Shown: piece after piece, positions 1 through 28,672 of the stretch
Layout of the letters: the number at the start of each line of letters is the position of its first letter
Numbering within the stretch: the first letter of the stretch is position 1
NCBI GenBank assembly: GCA_030159075.1
Contig: BROG01000339.1
Location: 1-64,000, forward strand
DNA: 64,000 nucleotides
Direction: 5' to 3'
Origin: Atrina japonica
Lineage: Eukaryota > Mollusca > Bivalvia > Pterioida > Pinnidae
Notes under the pieces: model-generated
Seen by the model: the letters and a program-made list of their open reading frames with translations, nothing else
Told to the model about the DNA's origin: nothing
The model's database searches: none
Translations under genes and position numbers: made by a program

Positions 1-68
1 CTTTGTATTTATAAATGTACATCATATGTATCTATCTTACACTCAATATCATTCTTTTTCATTTTCAG

Positions 69-153
69 ATTCAGCATGAAAGAAAATTCAATATACATTG
101 AGCCAGGAGATATAACTTGATTTTATTTTTGCTACAATAATTACTTCATCAAA
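69..153 (+). other. PCNX4: PCNX4 5' UTR part of first visible exon
   Basis: A pyrimidine-rich tract ending in TTTTCAG at 62-68 looks like a splice acceptor, so the ATG exon probably continues 5' UTR from an exon left of the window. The start ATG at 154 sits in the context TCAAAATGG (A at -3, G at +4), which is favourable. No promoter is visible here. Confidence 0.55.
76..120 (+). other. Upstream ORF of 14 codons in PCNX4 leader
   Basis: ATG at 76 opens a short frame ending in TGA at 118-120, lying entirely before the PCNX4 start at 154. If the exon begins at 69 this uORF is in the mature leader and could reduce initiation at the main start. Its ATG context (CAGCATGA) is weak. Only the reading frame is seen; regulation is inference. 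Confidence 0.3.
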
Positions 154-16213
<16,060 letters not shown>

Positions 16214-17100
16214 TTGTAGATGACAGTAAAACCATGTGATCATTCATTACATCATCAGTAGAATGTTGCCATTTCTGATGTCATTATTGATGTCAGGGGA
16301 GTTAACCCTGAATATAGGGTTAAAGTCATCACAAAATATGTATCTGGCTGTTGTGAAATCATATTATGCATAAAATGATATTGAATTGAGGTAGGGCTGC
16401 CAGGATACAACATGAGCACATCTGTACATAGATACATGTAACACTTGTATTACCATATGTGTCACTGTACTATCTCACTGCAGTCTAATGAATTATTGAT
16501 TGGGCAGATGATTAGAAAGCTTTAAAACAGACAATATTAGTGCCAGTTGTTAGCAGTAAACTGACTTAACACAATGTTAAATGTTAGACTACAACAGACA
16601 GAATGATATGCTACCTATATGTCCTATTTTTAGAGTGTTTTAACACTTACATGTATCACGACTTCATTATATAGGTAAACACTATATTTAGATAGTTAGA
16701 TAGAATAGTACAAAAAAGTAGTTAAAATCCTGTACATGGCATTTGCACAATGATATAATACAATACAAACGTTACATCGTAAAATACCTGTACATTGATT
16801 ATATCATGGCAACCCTAAATTACAGAAGTTACAAGATAAAAAATTAGAATGCAGTTATACGTAGAATTTATTACTTTTTGTGTCATACAAGAAATTAAAG
16901 TGATATTTTTTGGTATCCATAGTAAATCAGTGATACCACCAACAACAGTATATTTTTTATCTTCCCATTGATTCATAATTGAAGGAAAAAGCATTCATAA
17001 AAAAGTGAAGGAAAAAACTATAATTTTTGTACCATTGTGGCATTAAAAGGACAGGGTATTCTTATCTTGAAATAAATGTTACATAAATTGTAAGTCAGTG
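16214..17100 (+). other. PCNX4: PCNX4 3' UTR (predicted extent)
   Basis: AT-rich sequence after the stop. An ATTAAA lies at 16894-16899 and an AATAAA at 17071-17076, either of which could be the poly(A) signal. The true end is unknown. Confidence 0.5.
17071..17076 (+). terminator. Candidate PCNX4 poly(A) signal
   Basis: AATAAA hexamer in TTGAAATAAATG, the first canonical AATAAA on this strand that I noticed after the PCNX4 stop. Such hexamers are common in AT-rich DNA, so support is weak. Confidence 0.35.
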
Positions 17101-17365
17101 TTCAAATATTTTCAATTAAAAGTTTGATATGTACAGTAATTTTCAATTCATTGACATGTATAGTATATGAAAAAGGTGATGCTAACAAAACTGACACCAA
17201 AATTATAAAAGTTAAAGTATAAGAACTTAGTTTTGGTTGTTAAATGCTTGAGATGTGATTTGTCTTAAAATTGTCAACACCAGACATAAAAAAGTTAAAA
17301 TTGTGGCCAGCAAACATCTTAACAATTCAGTGTGATATTCCTGCCTGAAACCCCCTCCCCCCTCT

Positions 17366-17394
17366 GCCCCCCCCCCCCCCCACACACACACACT
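17366..17394. repeat. Poly-C followed by (CA)n
   Basis: A C homopolymer of about 15 bases running into CACACACACA. Confidence 0.9.
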
Positions 17395-18550
17395 AATATA
17401 TGTCAAGAGTTCTTTCCCTTGTCTAAACCTCTTTTAATTAAAGAACACAAAAGGTACCGTTATAATGTTTTTATTAGTGTTGGATACAAAAATTATTCTG
17501 GTATGACCTTCTCCACACTAAAGAGTGAAAATTTGCTGGATAAAACATGTTCAACTTGTTTTCCCAAGATAAAACTTTACTAATGTACTTGATTGGTAAA
17601 CTCTCTTATTGTTTTAGTGCCAAAGCCATATTACAGATCTTGGAGATGGCCTAAAATTAGTATCTGTACATGTATGATTCAAAAGACCATTTCACAATAA
17701 TTATGAACTACAATGGTGTAGTTTTCGTAAAATATTTGACACCATAATTAAACTGTAATGATTTTATCAGATATTAGGATTTGCAGGGGAAAATGGTGAT
17801 TTTGCCCATCAAAACACAAGCGATGTAGGTTCTCTGTTAAAATTAAACAGTCCAGTCATACTGTTTTTCTTCTAGTCTGCCACCCATTATATTGTACAAA
17901 TTAACAGCACTGAGTGTTAAATGTATAAATATATATATACACACACACACACAAGAGATATGACTTTTGCATCTTTTTATGAAAATGTTAGTTTTGCACT
18001 TTTATTTATGACATGAGATTATAGTTCAACCTATGGTAGTATTTTAGTGGTTTTGTGTTCTTTTCAGCCATTTTGATCCTATATCCTGTATACCTTTATA
18101 TTTATATGATTTTTATGTACACCTGTTAATATTGTGTTATTCTATGACTTTTGTTAAAATGTTATCTCAATGTTTCAACAATTTGATCTGAATCTACGCA
18201 CTTCCGTTGTCTTATGGTGATCAAAATGTCAAGGTCACTTCTCTAGGAAAGCAATGTATTGTTTCATAACTTCAGATTTTAAAGCCTATTATTAATTCAC
18301 TATAGAAATATTGGCAGAATACAGGGTTTCAATGAAATTCAAAACTAAGCCAATATTAACAAAACTAAGCCAATATAAAAAAAACTAAGCCTATATTGAA
18401 AAACCCGACCAATATTGAAGTCGATTGGCCAAACAGACATTCAAGTTAGAGCGTCCACCATTTGTTTTTCAAATTGATTTGTGTGCACATCTTTTCCGCG
18501 GAGCATTGGCTTAGTTAGATTTCATATTGGCAGAGTTAATAATATGCTCA

Positions 18551-18682
18551 GTAATCAGTGATTTCCATACTGGACTAGTTATTGCACTGCGGTTTGTCAT
18601 ATTGACCTTCAGCTTTGCCTCCGAACAATACGACAGACCTCGGCACAATAACTAGGTCAGTATGGAAATCACTGATTAATAA
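18551..18682. mobile_element. Fold-back element with about 60-bp arms
   Basis: Left arm GTAATCAGTGATTTCCATAC... pairs with right arm ...GTATGGAAATCACTGATTA. Pairing is nearly perfect in the outer 34 bases and continues with mismatches to about 60, leaving almost no loop. It has no coding capacity and is probably a fold-back MITE. Confidence 0.75.
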
Positions 18683-20909
18683 CTCCATATTTAATACTGT
18701 GGTTTATATCATAGACCAGTCAATTAAAGGTCGATAGATTAAAAATAGATTTGCCCTAACATCTGATGTTATATCTTCAGAATGTTAATCAAGGCCAAGG
18801 GTAGCAATATTTCAATTTCAATTTTTGGTATTTTTTTGCTCAATATGTACTCTTTTAAAGTGTTAATCAATCATTTTGCTAGAGAATAATATTGTAAACT
18901 TGTATTTCTCATGGTTTTCAAAGCTAGAAGATGGATTGTAACATTTTCTAGTTTACTTTGACCTATTTTTCTGTAATGTACATGTACAATGTATATCAAG
19001 TAATGAGTTTTTGATGTAAATGCACTTTTATCATACCTAAGTAATACTTCTGACTTTACAGTACAAAATTCAGACAAAATAAAACAGCATGTTCTTTTAG
19101 AACTCTTAGGATATCTTTTCTAATAAATACAAGAAAAATAATGCATAGGATTGTGTAAAATGAAATATTGATCGCTGTGTCACTTTGTAGAATTAATATG
19201 AAAATTGTAAAAAGCATTGATAGTCTAATTCACTGAAACAGCAAAGTACATTTGATCTGTAATTTTATTTAATTGTCATAAATACATTCTGATGAAATTT
19301 AGACATATTACTATACCATGGCCATATATAATGTGATTAATATCAATTTTTAAATGTTAAATATTACAGTATGTAGAGTGCTGAAAGCTAGATGCTATAT
19401 TTTACAATGTAGTGCTATTTTGCATATACATGTATACACAAAATTAGACATATCATGTCATAGTAAACTAGAGGTAATTTAAATTCATATCTTATCATAT
19501 CACAAAATTAAATTTTGTGCCATAAATCAGAGATTTTAAATTTACACTCTGGACACCGCAGATTTTATTTCATTAGGTTTAAAACATGGACGTTTTTGCT
19601 TGACAACAAATCATGTAAGCATATATTTTGATACGTCATTATTTAAAAGATCAAATTTTACCAAGCCAGAATATCAGGTATAATTTTGTGGGCAGAAAAA
19701 TTTATTTTGAACAGAATATATACATTTAATTTTTATGGGTGAGCCTTGATGGTTCAAAATCCATTGGACCAAGTACAAAGTATCAGATTTTGACAGTTTG
19801 AATTTTGAAAGCAAAATTATCTTAAGATTTGAAATATATATCAACAATGCTTCACTAGATAAACAAAGACTTGACCTCATTTCAAATCATGTCCCTTTTT
19901 TTATTTTTCAGATCAAAATTATAACACAAATCCCTTCCCCTTCCATTTCCCTCCTCCCTTTCCAATCCTCCATTTCCCCTCTTCATTACAAAATTATAGA
20001 TTTTTGGCCAGATTGCAAAACAACATGAATTGACAATATCTACCCGTCTGCCTGTTTGTATGAGTCAACAATTTGGTTTAGTCATCACATTTAATCTGTT
20101 AGTTTTGGAATACAATGCTTTGAATTAGACCATATCGACTTTTGTGGTTTCTGAATTAACACTCATAAAATAAAATAATGGACTCATCTATCCAATAATG
20201 ATAAAGAATAACATGCAATAGATTTCTTAGCTGTGATATATCATTTCATATTGTAACTTAATCATGTCAACTTTTTTATATGTTAGTTGAATATTTTTAC
20301 TGGTTGTCTCAGAAAAAAACTTTGATGTTTGTACTTTTTCAATTACATGTATATCTGTTTGAAGGGATTCAGGAATTCTCTGATATAAAAGACACCTCAA
20401 TTAAAGTCACTTGGATAAAAGATAAAGCATACTAGGTAGTAATGCAATTACCTGTATGTAAAGGTGCCCTGTGAATTAAGGCCACTTTCACCTTTGTGTG
20501 TGAGTGACCTTAGTACTCTATGTCAATTATCATTTGCATTTTTTATCATTTTTTCCTTTCAAGGTCATCCGAGTGTTTTAGTTGACCTATTGCAGTCTGT
20601 CTCTCTCCTTCATTGTTTGGATCTGATTTATACATAAACTTTGGATTATTATTATCTCAACAATTACAGGTATTTGGACCATTCTCATCAAAATAGGTAT
20701 CTAGAATTTGTAGGTTATGGGTAACACAGTTTATTGGTTACTATTGGTGTAGAAGTTTTATTGATAAGATTATGTAAGATTATGTTTTAGATCAGGACAT
20801 TCAACCTTTTAAGTTTTTTATTCTCCAGAGGAAATTAAAGTTATATACAGCAATCGGATACCATGCAGATGTTGCTATTACATGTATATATGATTTATCA
20901 TTAAAGTGT

Positions 20910-20959
20910 GTGTATATATATATATATTATACATACATACATACATACATACATACATA
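20910..20959. repeat. (TA)n and (ATAC)n microsatellites
   Basis: A TA run followed by about seven ATAC units. Confidence 0.9.
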
Positions 20960-21159
20960 GTTAAGCATTGAAGCATTTGAATGTTATACTTACATGTACA
21001 TGTACCTGTTGTTTTGGGTACAACATCATCCTGTCTGGAGATTAAGTAACTATGCATGTTCATGTCACATTTTACCTTTTTTAATCAGCAGATTATAAGA
21101 TCTTTTCACTTCACCATTTTTGTTTATTTAGATGAAAATACTCAGACCAAGTAGTATGA

Positions 21160-22180
21160 GAATCTATCATGAACTTTTCACTGGGAAGTCAGTAGCATGC
21201 GGTCTGTCATGACATGTTCACTTGGAAGTCAGTAGCATGAAGTCTGTCATGACAAGCTCATTAGGAAGTCAGTAACATGGGGTCTGTCATGACAAGCTCA
21301 TTAGGAAGTCAGTAACATGGGGTCTGTCATGACATGTTCATTAGGAAGTCAGTAACATGGGGTCTGTCATGACATGTTCATTAGGAAGTCAGTAACATGG
21401 GGTCTGTCATGACATGTTCATTAGGAAGTCAGTAACATGGGGTCTGTCATGACATGTTCATTAGGAAGTCAGTAACATGAAGTCTGTCATGACATGTTCA
21501 TTAGGAAGTCAGTAACATGGGGTCTGTCATGACAAGCTCATTAGGAAGTCAGTAACATGGGGTCTGTCATGACATGTTCATTAGGAAGTCAGTAACATGG
21601 GGTCTGTCATGACAAGCTCATTAGGAAGTCAGTAACATGGGGTCTGTCATGACATGTTCATTAGGAAGTCAGTAACATGGGGTCTGTCATGACAAGCTCA
21701 TTAGGAAGTCAGTAACATGGGGTCTGTCATGACATGTTCATTAGGAAGTCAGTAACATGGGGTCTGTCATGACATGTTCATTAGGAAGTCAGTAACATGG
21801 GGTCTGTCATGACATGTTCATTAGGAAGTCAGTAACATGGGGTCTGTCATGACATGTTCATTAGGAAGTCAGTAGCATGGGGTCTGTCATGACATGTTCA
21901 TTAGGAAGTCAGTAGCATGCAGTCTGTCATGACATGTTCACTTGGAAGTCAGTAGCATGAAGTCTGTCATGACAAGCTCATTAGGAAGTCAGTAACATGG
22001 GGTCTGTCATGACATGTTCATTAGGAAGTCGGTAACATGAGGGCTGTCATTACATTTTCACTAGGAAGTCAGTAGCATGAGGTCTGTCATGACATATTCA
22101 GTAGGAAGACAGTAGTATGAAGTCTGTCATGACATGTTCACTAGGAAGTCAGTAGCCTGAGGATCTTTCATGACATGTTT
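21160..22180. repeat. Minisatellite, 40-bp unit, about 25 copies
   Basis: Highly regular 40-bp period: TTAGGAAGTCAGTAACATGG then GGTCTGTCATGACATGTTCA. Two interspersed variants differ at the end (GACATGTTCA or GACAAGCTCA). Every unit carries the 10-bp palindrome TGTCATGACA. Central units are nearly identical; the outer ones diverge (AGTAGCATGA, GGGCTGTCATTACA). Confidence 0.97.
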
Positions 22181-22589
22181 ACTACAGTACATATAGACTC
22201 AGTTCTTATTACAAGTTCTGCAGAGGCCCACTTATTATTACAATTTCTGTATAGACTTTCTCCAAAATACAAACTCTGTAGAGACTGTTTGTTATTACAA
22301 TTTCTGAAGATATTCATTCAACTGAAATACTTCATTTTACTGTGATATTTTCTTTTATCTAAATTTTTTATTGCATATTGCTATACTTTTATGGAACTGT
22401 TATGTATTATTTTAGCTAAAATTTCCAGTGACTGATTAAATGGAAATATTTTAAAGCTATTTCTCTTGTTGTACATAAAAACCGATGAACTTTTTAAACT
22501 TGTAAGGACAATGTAAAAAGGTGAAGGTCACATGTATTTTTAAACCTTGTTTCTGTAATTAGCACTGCAGCATATCAGAACTTTACATA

Positions 22590-22818
22590 TGTCTTTGACC
22601 TATGAACTTTACTCATGGCTTTTACATATTTTACCTATGAACTTTACTTATGATTTTGCCCTATTGACTTTACACATGTCTTTGACCTTTTGACTTAACT
22701 CATCTTTGGCCTTTGAACTTTACTTATGATTTTGGACCATTGATTTTACTCATATCTTTGACCTTTAGCCTTCACTCATGTCTTTGACCTATGAACATTT
22801 CTTCTGACCTTTAGGGCC
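22590..22818. repeat. Degenerate repeat of CTTTGACCTATGAACTTTACT
   Basis: About eight diverged units of roughly 28 bp built from CTTTGACCTATGAACTTT and ACTCATGTC words. Confidence 0.75.
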
Positions 22819-23049
22819 TACCTACTTTATATCAATTTCTCTTTTAAACTGAGTATTGTGAGACAAAGTTGAGGATTATATTTGTAAATAGATCAGTTGT
22901 TGTTTATGTTTCACATTTATGCCATTCCACATTTAGACAGGGGGGAGGGGTATTGACATGTTGTATGCATTTTCCTGGCTGTAACATATGTAGAGTGACT
23001 TAGTTTTTATATGTTAGCTTTTATTGCATGGTTTTGTCCGTCCATCAGT

Positions 23050-23149
23050 GATGCTTACATTCATAATTATAAAGTAAGACATTTACATACAAGATGTAAG
23101 ATGCTTACATTCATAATTATAAAGTAAGACATTTACATACAAGATGTAC
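23050..23149. repeat. 50-bp tandem duplication
   Basis: GATGCTTACATTCATAATTA, then TAAAGTAAGACATTTACATA, then CAAGATGTA, repeated twice head to tail with almost no difference, so it is recent. Confidence 0.95.
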
Positions 23150-23823
23150 GATCAGTCTGATCAAGCCTTTGTTATATAGCTTTTAAACTCATATAAGTTC
23201 ACCCAGATCAGAGTACCAGGTAATCTATATCCATCAGTTGGCATCTGTTGTTCATCAGAACATCTGGCAAAATCTTTTTTTTTTTTTAAATACCCCCTTT
23301 AAATCTATAGAGGCAGTTTTCAAAATAACCTAAGGATAGATCTACTTTAAAAATTGTTTTTTATTCTGGTCTCTTATTCAATAAGGTTGCCTTTGGAAGA
23401 AATAGAACATGGTTTTATTTTGGTTTATGTCTCAACATGCTCAAAGAGTAGTATGTAGTAGCTGGCAAATTGTTACCAGGTGAGTGATTCAGGCTCCTAG
23501 ATTATCATTCAGGTAAGAGATAGGCTAAGTGTAAAGCAAATAATAACTCCTGATAGCCTCTACAGACTTCAATCACTAGAGTTGCTTACATAAAGTTAGT
23601 TCTTTCATTTAAGTTTGATCTTCAGACATTATAAAGTAGACTATTGTAATAAATTGTTGTGCTTATTTCTTTATGCAGGTCATTTATACAAAGAGGTGTT
23701 TACATGTTGAGATATCTTACATTTAGAGAAAATTCTGGGGGGGTTTTCATTCATATGTAATGGTCAGTGTAGAAATTATCAACAGTTATTCACATGTAGA
23801 GGTATATGCTGGTCAGGCACATT

Positions 23824-24050
23824 TAAAGGTCCATCACATGTGTAAGTCAATTACATGTGTAAGTCATTCACATGTGTAAGTTAATCATATGTAAAGTCAT
23901 TCAAATATAGAAGTCATTCACATGTGTAAGTCAATCACGTGTGTAAGTCTTTCATTTATAGAGGTCATTCACGTGTAAGTCATTCATTTGGAGAGGTAAC
24001 TTACATGTGTAAGTAAGTCTCATATAGAGAGTAAACTGTAAATGTAGAGA
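23824..24050. repeat. Degenerate CACATGTGTAAGTCATT array
   Basis: About ten units of roughly 20 bp with the core CACATGTGTAAGTCAATCA. The CACATGTG core is palindromic. Confidence 0.75.
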
Positions 24051-25079
24051 GTACAGTAGTCCTTCACATAGAATTGTCATTCTCACTGAGACCACTGTCA
24101 GGTCATTCATGTTGCAAAGTTACCTCATGTTTTGGGATCATTTACTTTCAGTAGCCATTCACATTTATATGGTAGAGGATATAGAGACTTTACATCATAA
24201 GCGATGTAAAAAGACATGATGGTCACAAATATCATTGTATATTTCATTCCCATTTATCACATGATATCAGTAATTGATGTAGATCATACACAATTTGTAT
24301 ATCTTAGCACACAATGCAGACTAGCATCTCCCTATGAAATGAATTCAGCTTTTTCTTCTTCCACATACTTAGAAAAGTACAGAAAATAGTTATTTGAGAA
24401 GAAGAAAAAAAAAGAGTTCATATTAAAATCTTGCCACTCAGTTACCTGTACTTACACAGAACACAGATGTCAGCATGTTAATAGCATGGCACAGTGGTGC
24501 ATGTATGTCATTTTCTTGACACTAAGGTTGACAATTTTTCTGGGGCTTCTCTTATTATTTCCTTGGTATTTCTGAGCCTCACTTTACTGAGATTCCACTC
24601 TGCCAACTCATTTTCTTTGCTGCAATTTGATGGTAAACATTGTATGTCTCTGTTGTCACAACCTTACACTGGATTAGACAGGCGATAACAACACAGAATA
24701 TCTAGGTATATTTTTCCATGATATTGTTCTTTGCAGTTTGATTGGACAAAAGTATTTGTACAAATATTTGTTAACAGCCTGCCTGTCAGAGAATGGTTCT
24801 TTTAAAAAAAGAAATTCAAAGTTATATCATTTTATTGATCACTATGTGTCATTGAAAAAATGATGTCACTAGGAATGTTCTGGCCATTGAATTAAATTAG
24901 GCACTGTCGTCTGCTGACAACATATTGATGACCTTGATTTAAAATGAACATCAACAGCTTCTTTGTTTGACTACTTTTCCTGTCCCTGTGGATCATGTAC
25001 ACAGATGTACACACAAGCAGACATGATTTATACATACAGATAGTGTACACTAGCATTGGCACAGACATGTACATCAATA

Positions 25080-25905
25080 AATCTAACTGACACATACTCA
25101 ATTTACACTCATATAAATCTAACTTACACATACTTAATGTACACTCACATAAATCTGACACATACTCAATGTATGCTCACATAAATCTGACACATACTCA
25201 TTGTACACTCATATAAATCTAACTTACACATACTCAGTGTACACTCATAAATCTGACATACTCAGTGTACACTCACATAAATCTGACACATACTCATTGT
25301 ACACTCATATAAATCTAACTTACACATACTCAGTGTACACATAAATCTAACTGACACATACTCAGTGTACACTCACATAAATCTAACTTACACATACTCA
25401 ATGTACTCATAAATCTAACTTACACATACTCAGTGTACACTCACATAAATCTAACTTACACATACTCAGTGTACACTCATATAAATCTGACATACTCAGT
25501 GTACACTCGCATAAATCTAACTGACACATACTCAGTGTACACTCACATAAATCTGACTGACACATACTCAATGTACACTCATAAATCTGACATACTCAGT
25601 GTACACTCACATAAATCTAACTGACACATACTCAGTGTACACTCACATAAATCTGACATACTCAGTGTACTCACATAAATCTAACTTACACATACTCAGT
25701 GTACACTCACATAAATCTAACTTTCACATACTCAATTTAAACTCACATAAATCTAAATGACACATACTCAGTGTACACTCATATAAATCTAAATGACACA
25801 TACTCAGTGTACACTCACATAAATCTAAATGACACATACTCAATGTTCACTCAATAAATCTAACTGACACATACCGGTACTCAATGTACACTTGCATAAA
25901 TCTAA
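25080..25905. repeat. Minisatellite, about 36-40 bp unit, about 21 copies
   Basis: Unit: ACACATACTCAGTGTACACT then CACATAAATCTAACTG. Variable length from small deletions. Each unit contains GTGTACAC, an 8-bp palindrome. The YTHINLT-type frame at 25433-25624 and the opposite-strand frame at 24892-25161 are by-products. Confidence 0.93.
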
Positions 25906-26679
25906 GGCTGAACACTTATTTCTTACCACTGTTACAGAAGGCTTATGATTTAAAGGCTAATGGCTTCACCGTCCACGGTTATTTTTATATCTTATATAAG
26001 CTGCTATTGTGAAGCAGGCAACATATTTATTTTACATGGTACTTGTATTATATTTATTATACTGTTGTTGTTTTCTATACTTCGTAAACTATGCTTAGTG
26101 TTGTCAATTGTTTTTGAATGAATTTTCAAAATAAAGTACATAAAAACTATATACTCAAGATTTCTTTCTTTCATATATCTATTGGTCACTATAACAAAAT
26201 TTGTGAATTTCATGACCCTCAGGCCAAAGGTTATGTAGATAGAGCTGGAAATTTGACAAATAGAGACGCATATTTCCATTTTGGTTACTTGATTAATTTC
26301 ATTTTTTTCTTACATCAGATAACTCTTACCCACCCACAACCACCTTGGCATTAAATTATTTTGTTTAGTGTAAGTGGTTTGATGATATTCAGGTTAGGTC
26401 AGCTCCAATGTTATATAGAAATATTACACGACTATAACATCACTAAATGGCCTTTTGGTACAGTGAAGTTGACAAAGAATTTGTTCTGTGTCTCACCACA
26501 GACTTTCCACTTATTTGGAAATGTCAACATCTTTAGGCTGAAATGCCACATACTTTGAACTGTGCTATTGACTGATGCAAATTTAGTTACATTCAGGTGA
26601 CTTTTATGGAGATGTCACCAGCTTTGGGTAAAATCCTACAAATTTTTACGTATGCTGTGGACTGACGCCAATATAAGTC

Positions 26680-27065
26680 TTATCTGAAAGACGGTCATTG
26701 ACATCTGGGTCAGGGTCAACAAAAATTATGGTTATTGATGTGGAACTCTGGGTCAGGGTCAACAGAATTAAAGGTTATAGTCATTGACTTCTTGGTCAGG
26801 GTCAACAGAAATGAAGGATACAATCACTGACCTCTGGGTCAGGGTCAACAGAAATGGAAGTTAAAGACACTGACTTCTTGGTCAGGATCAACAGAAATGA
26901 AGGATATAGTCAGTGACCTCTGGGTCAACAGAAATGAAGGATACAGTTATTGACCTTTTGATCAGGGTCTACAGAAATGAAGGATATCGTCTTGGACAAG
27001 GTCAACAGATATGACCATTACAGTCACTGACCTCTGGATCAGTGTCAACAGAAATGATAGTCCTT
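26680..27065. repeat. Degenerate minisatellite, about 45-bp unit
   Basis: About eight units of GACCTCTGGGTCAGGGTCAA, CAGAAATGAAGGATA and TAGTCACT with point changes and deletions. Confidence 0.85.
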
Positions 27066-28650
27066 GCCCTATACTCCACCAGCGATAACAAGAATTAAAT
27101 ATGTAAGGATGTTCCACCATGAAATTCTGAATACATCATCGCTAGTGAATGTTCTGTAAAATTCTAATATCAGACTGTATAAGGTCTCAACTAAAATAAA
27201 ATTTCAAAAAATTAAACAAAACTGTCAGTTTTTATCTTTCTTTAATTCAAGTTGAATGAAATGGAGACATGAAACAACAAGATGTAATAAATTCCATAAC
27301 CAAATTAAAGCTTACAAAACAAACATATAACAGGATTCCTGTAGGGAAACAAACATAAAACAGGATCCCTGTTACTAAAACAAAACAGTATTAATGTTGT
27401 AAAAATAAATCAATGCTGATTTAAACTTTCTTTATCTAGATATTACCAATGTAACATAGTTAAGTTTGTGTCTCAAACTTCAAATTCATAATTCTTTATA
27501 TAAATAATTAAATATCAATTATCTTTATATGTAATAAATTCCTAATCATTTACAAATGTTACAAATTCCTATTTTTAAACAAAAATTTTTACTTTCTTTA
27601 TTTGGTGGAAGAACACAATAGGGATATACTTTTAATTGGACAGGACAACAACAAACAGACATATTTGGATAATTTCTGATATTTTGAATGATTTCTAATC
27701 CTTAAGATTTTTTTCTTAAGATAATTTGATAATATCTGATATTTTGAATAATTTCTGTATTCTGATTAATGCTGAAACGAACATTTGAATATCCAACAAA
27801 TGAATTGTAAAGATGAATATTAAAGCATAAAATTACCATACAAATAATTGGTCACGTGTCTAGTACCAGTATATTACACAGTGTAGCCTCATTCTGGCAT
27901 CACTTATTGACATTGAAAGGATAAGCTAGGCATGGGAGAATTTCTCCTAAAAAGTACTCCCTCAAGTTAGTGAGGTCAAAATTTTAATTTCTCATAAACG
28001 TACGTTTTAATACTCGGTTATACAATTAGTGACGCTTTAATATACACATACATACCTGAGAACACTAAGAGTAATTAAAAGGATGAAAAAAAAAGACGAA
28101 TATTTGAAAACGAATTGAATAGTAGTCACGGATATTCCAATTCTAATTTGTGGTTTTCATTTCGGCTCTAATTCTGATGATCAGTAATTTTCCTCACTGT
28201 TTGAAATCATTTATATCATTATACATAAATAGTCGGATTCTGTATGTTTTCATTTCAAATTCGTCAAAAATAAGTTGTGCACGAGTATTTCCTAACATTG
28301 TGGCCATTGAACCTAATTTGATTATGCATCTTGGTATAAGGGGAAACAAAACAGTGATGGAAGCCCAAAAAAATTTTTGTAGCCAAATACCTAGGGTAGA
28401 GGGTGCTATACATAAGACACAGGACAATTTGCTAACCGTACATCCGTCTTAATACGCATTTATTAAATAAAAACTTTGAATAATCAGTCTAATCAATTAC
28501 AAAATATATAAACACCATGGAATTATAGATAAAACTTAATAGTTGATGAATTGAAACAGAATTTTAGATTTATCATGTGTATGTAAACATGAATTTAACT
28601 AAGCAACCTATGAAAATTAGACATTTATTATTTTTCAAACTAGTTTTGAC

Positions 28651-28672
28651 ATACATACATACATACATACAG
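28651..28672. repeat. (ACAT)n microsatellite
   Basis: About five to six ACAT units. Confidence 0.85.

Larger units (their letters stand above)
17101..21159. other. Intergenic, no gene seen
   Basis: Contains a poly-C/CA run (17366-17394), a short repeat of AAAACTAAGCCAATAT (18335-18400), a long fold-back (18551-18682), a CT-rich stretch (19930-19985) and TA/ATAC microsatellites (20910-20959). Short ORFs show no recognisable protein. Confidence 0.8.
22181..25079. other. Intergenic, no gene seen
   Basis: Contains degenerate arrays at 22590-22818 and 23824-24050 and a perfect 50-bp duplication at 23050-23149. The ORF at 24494-24688 shows no family resemblance. Confidence 0.8.

Noticed and set aside
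21160..22180. CRISPR-like regular repeats
   Set aside because: Units are contiguous with no unique spacers, the genome is clearly animal with introns, and similar arrays occur throughout: these are minisatellites.
28150..28452. 100-residue plus-strand ORF with an overlapping 77-residue minus-strand frame
   Set aside because: No recognisable domain, no splice or repeat context, hydrophobic AT-driven composition. A decayed mobile-element coding fragment cannot be excluded.
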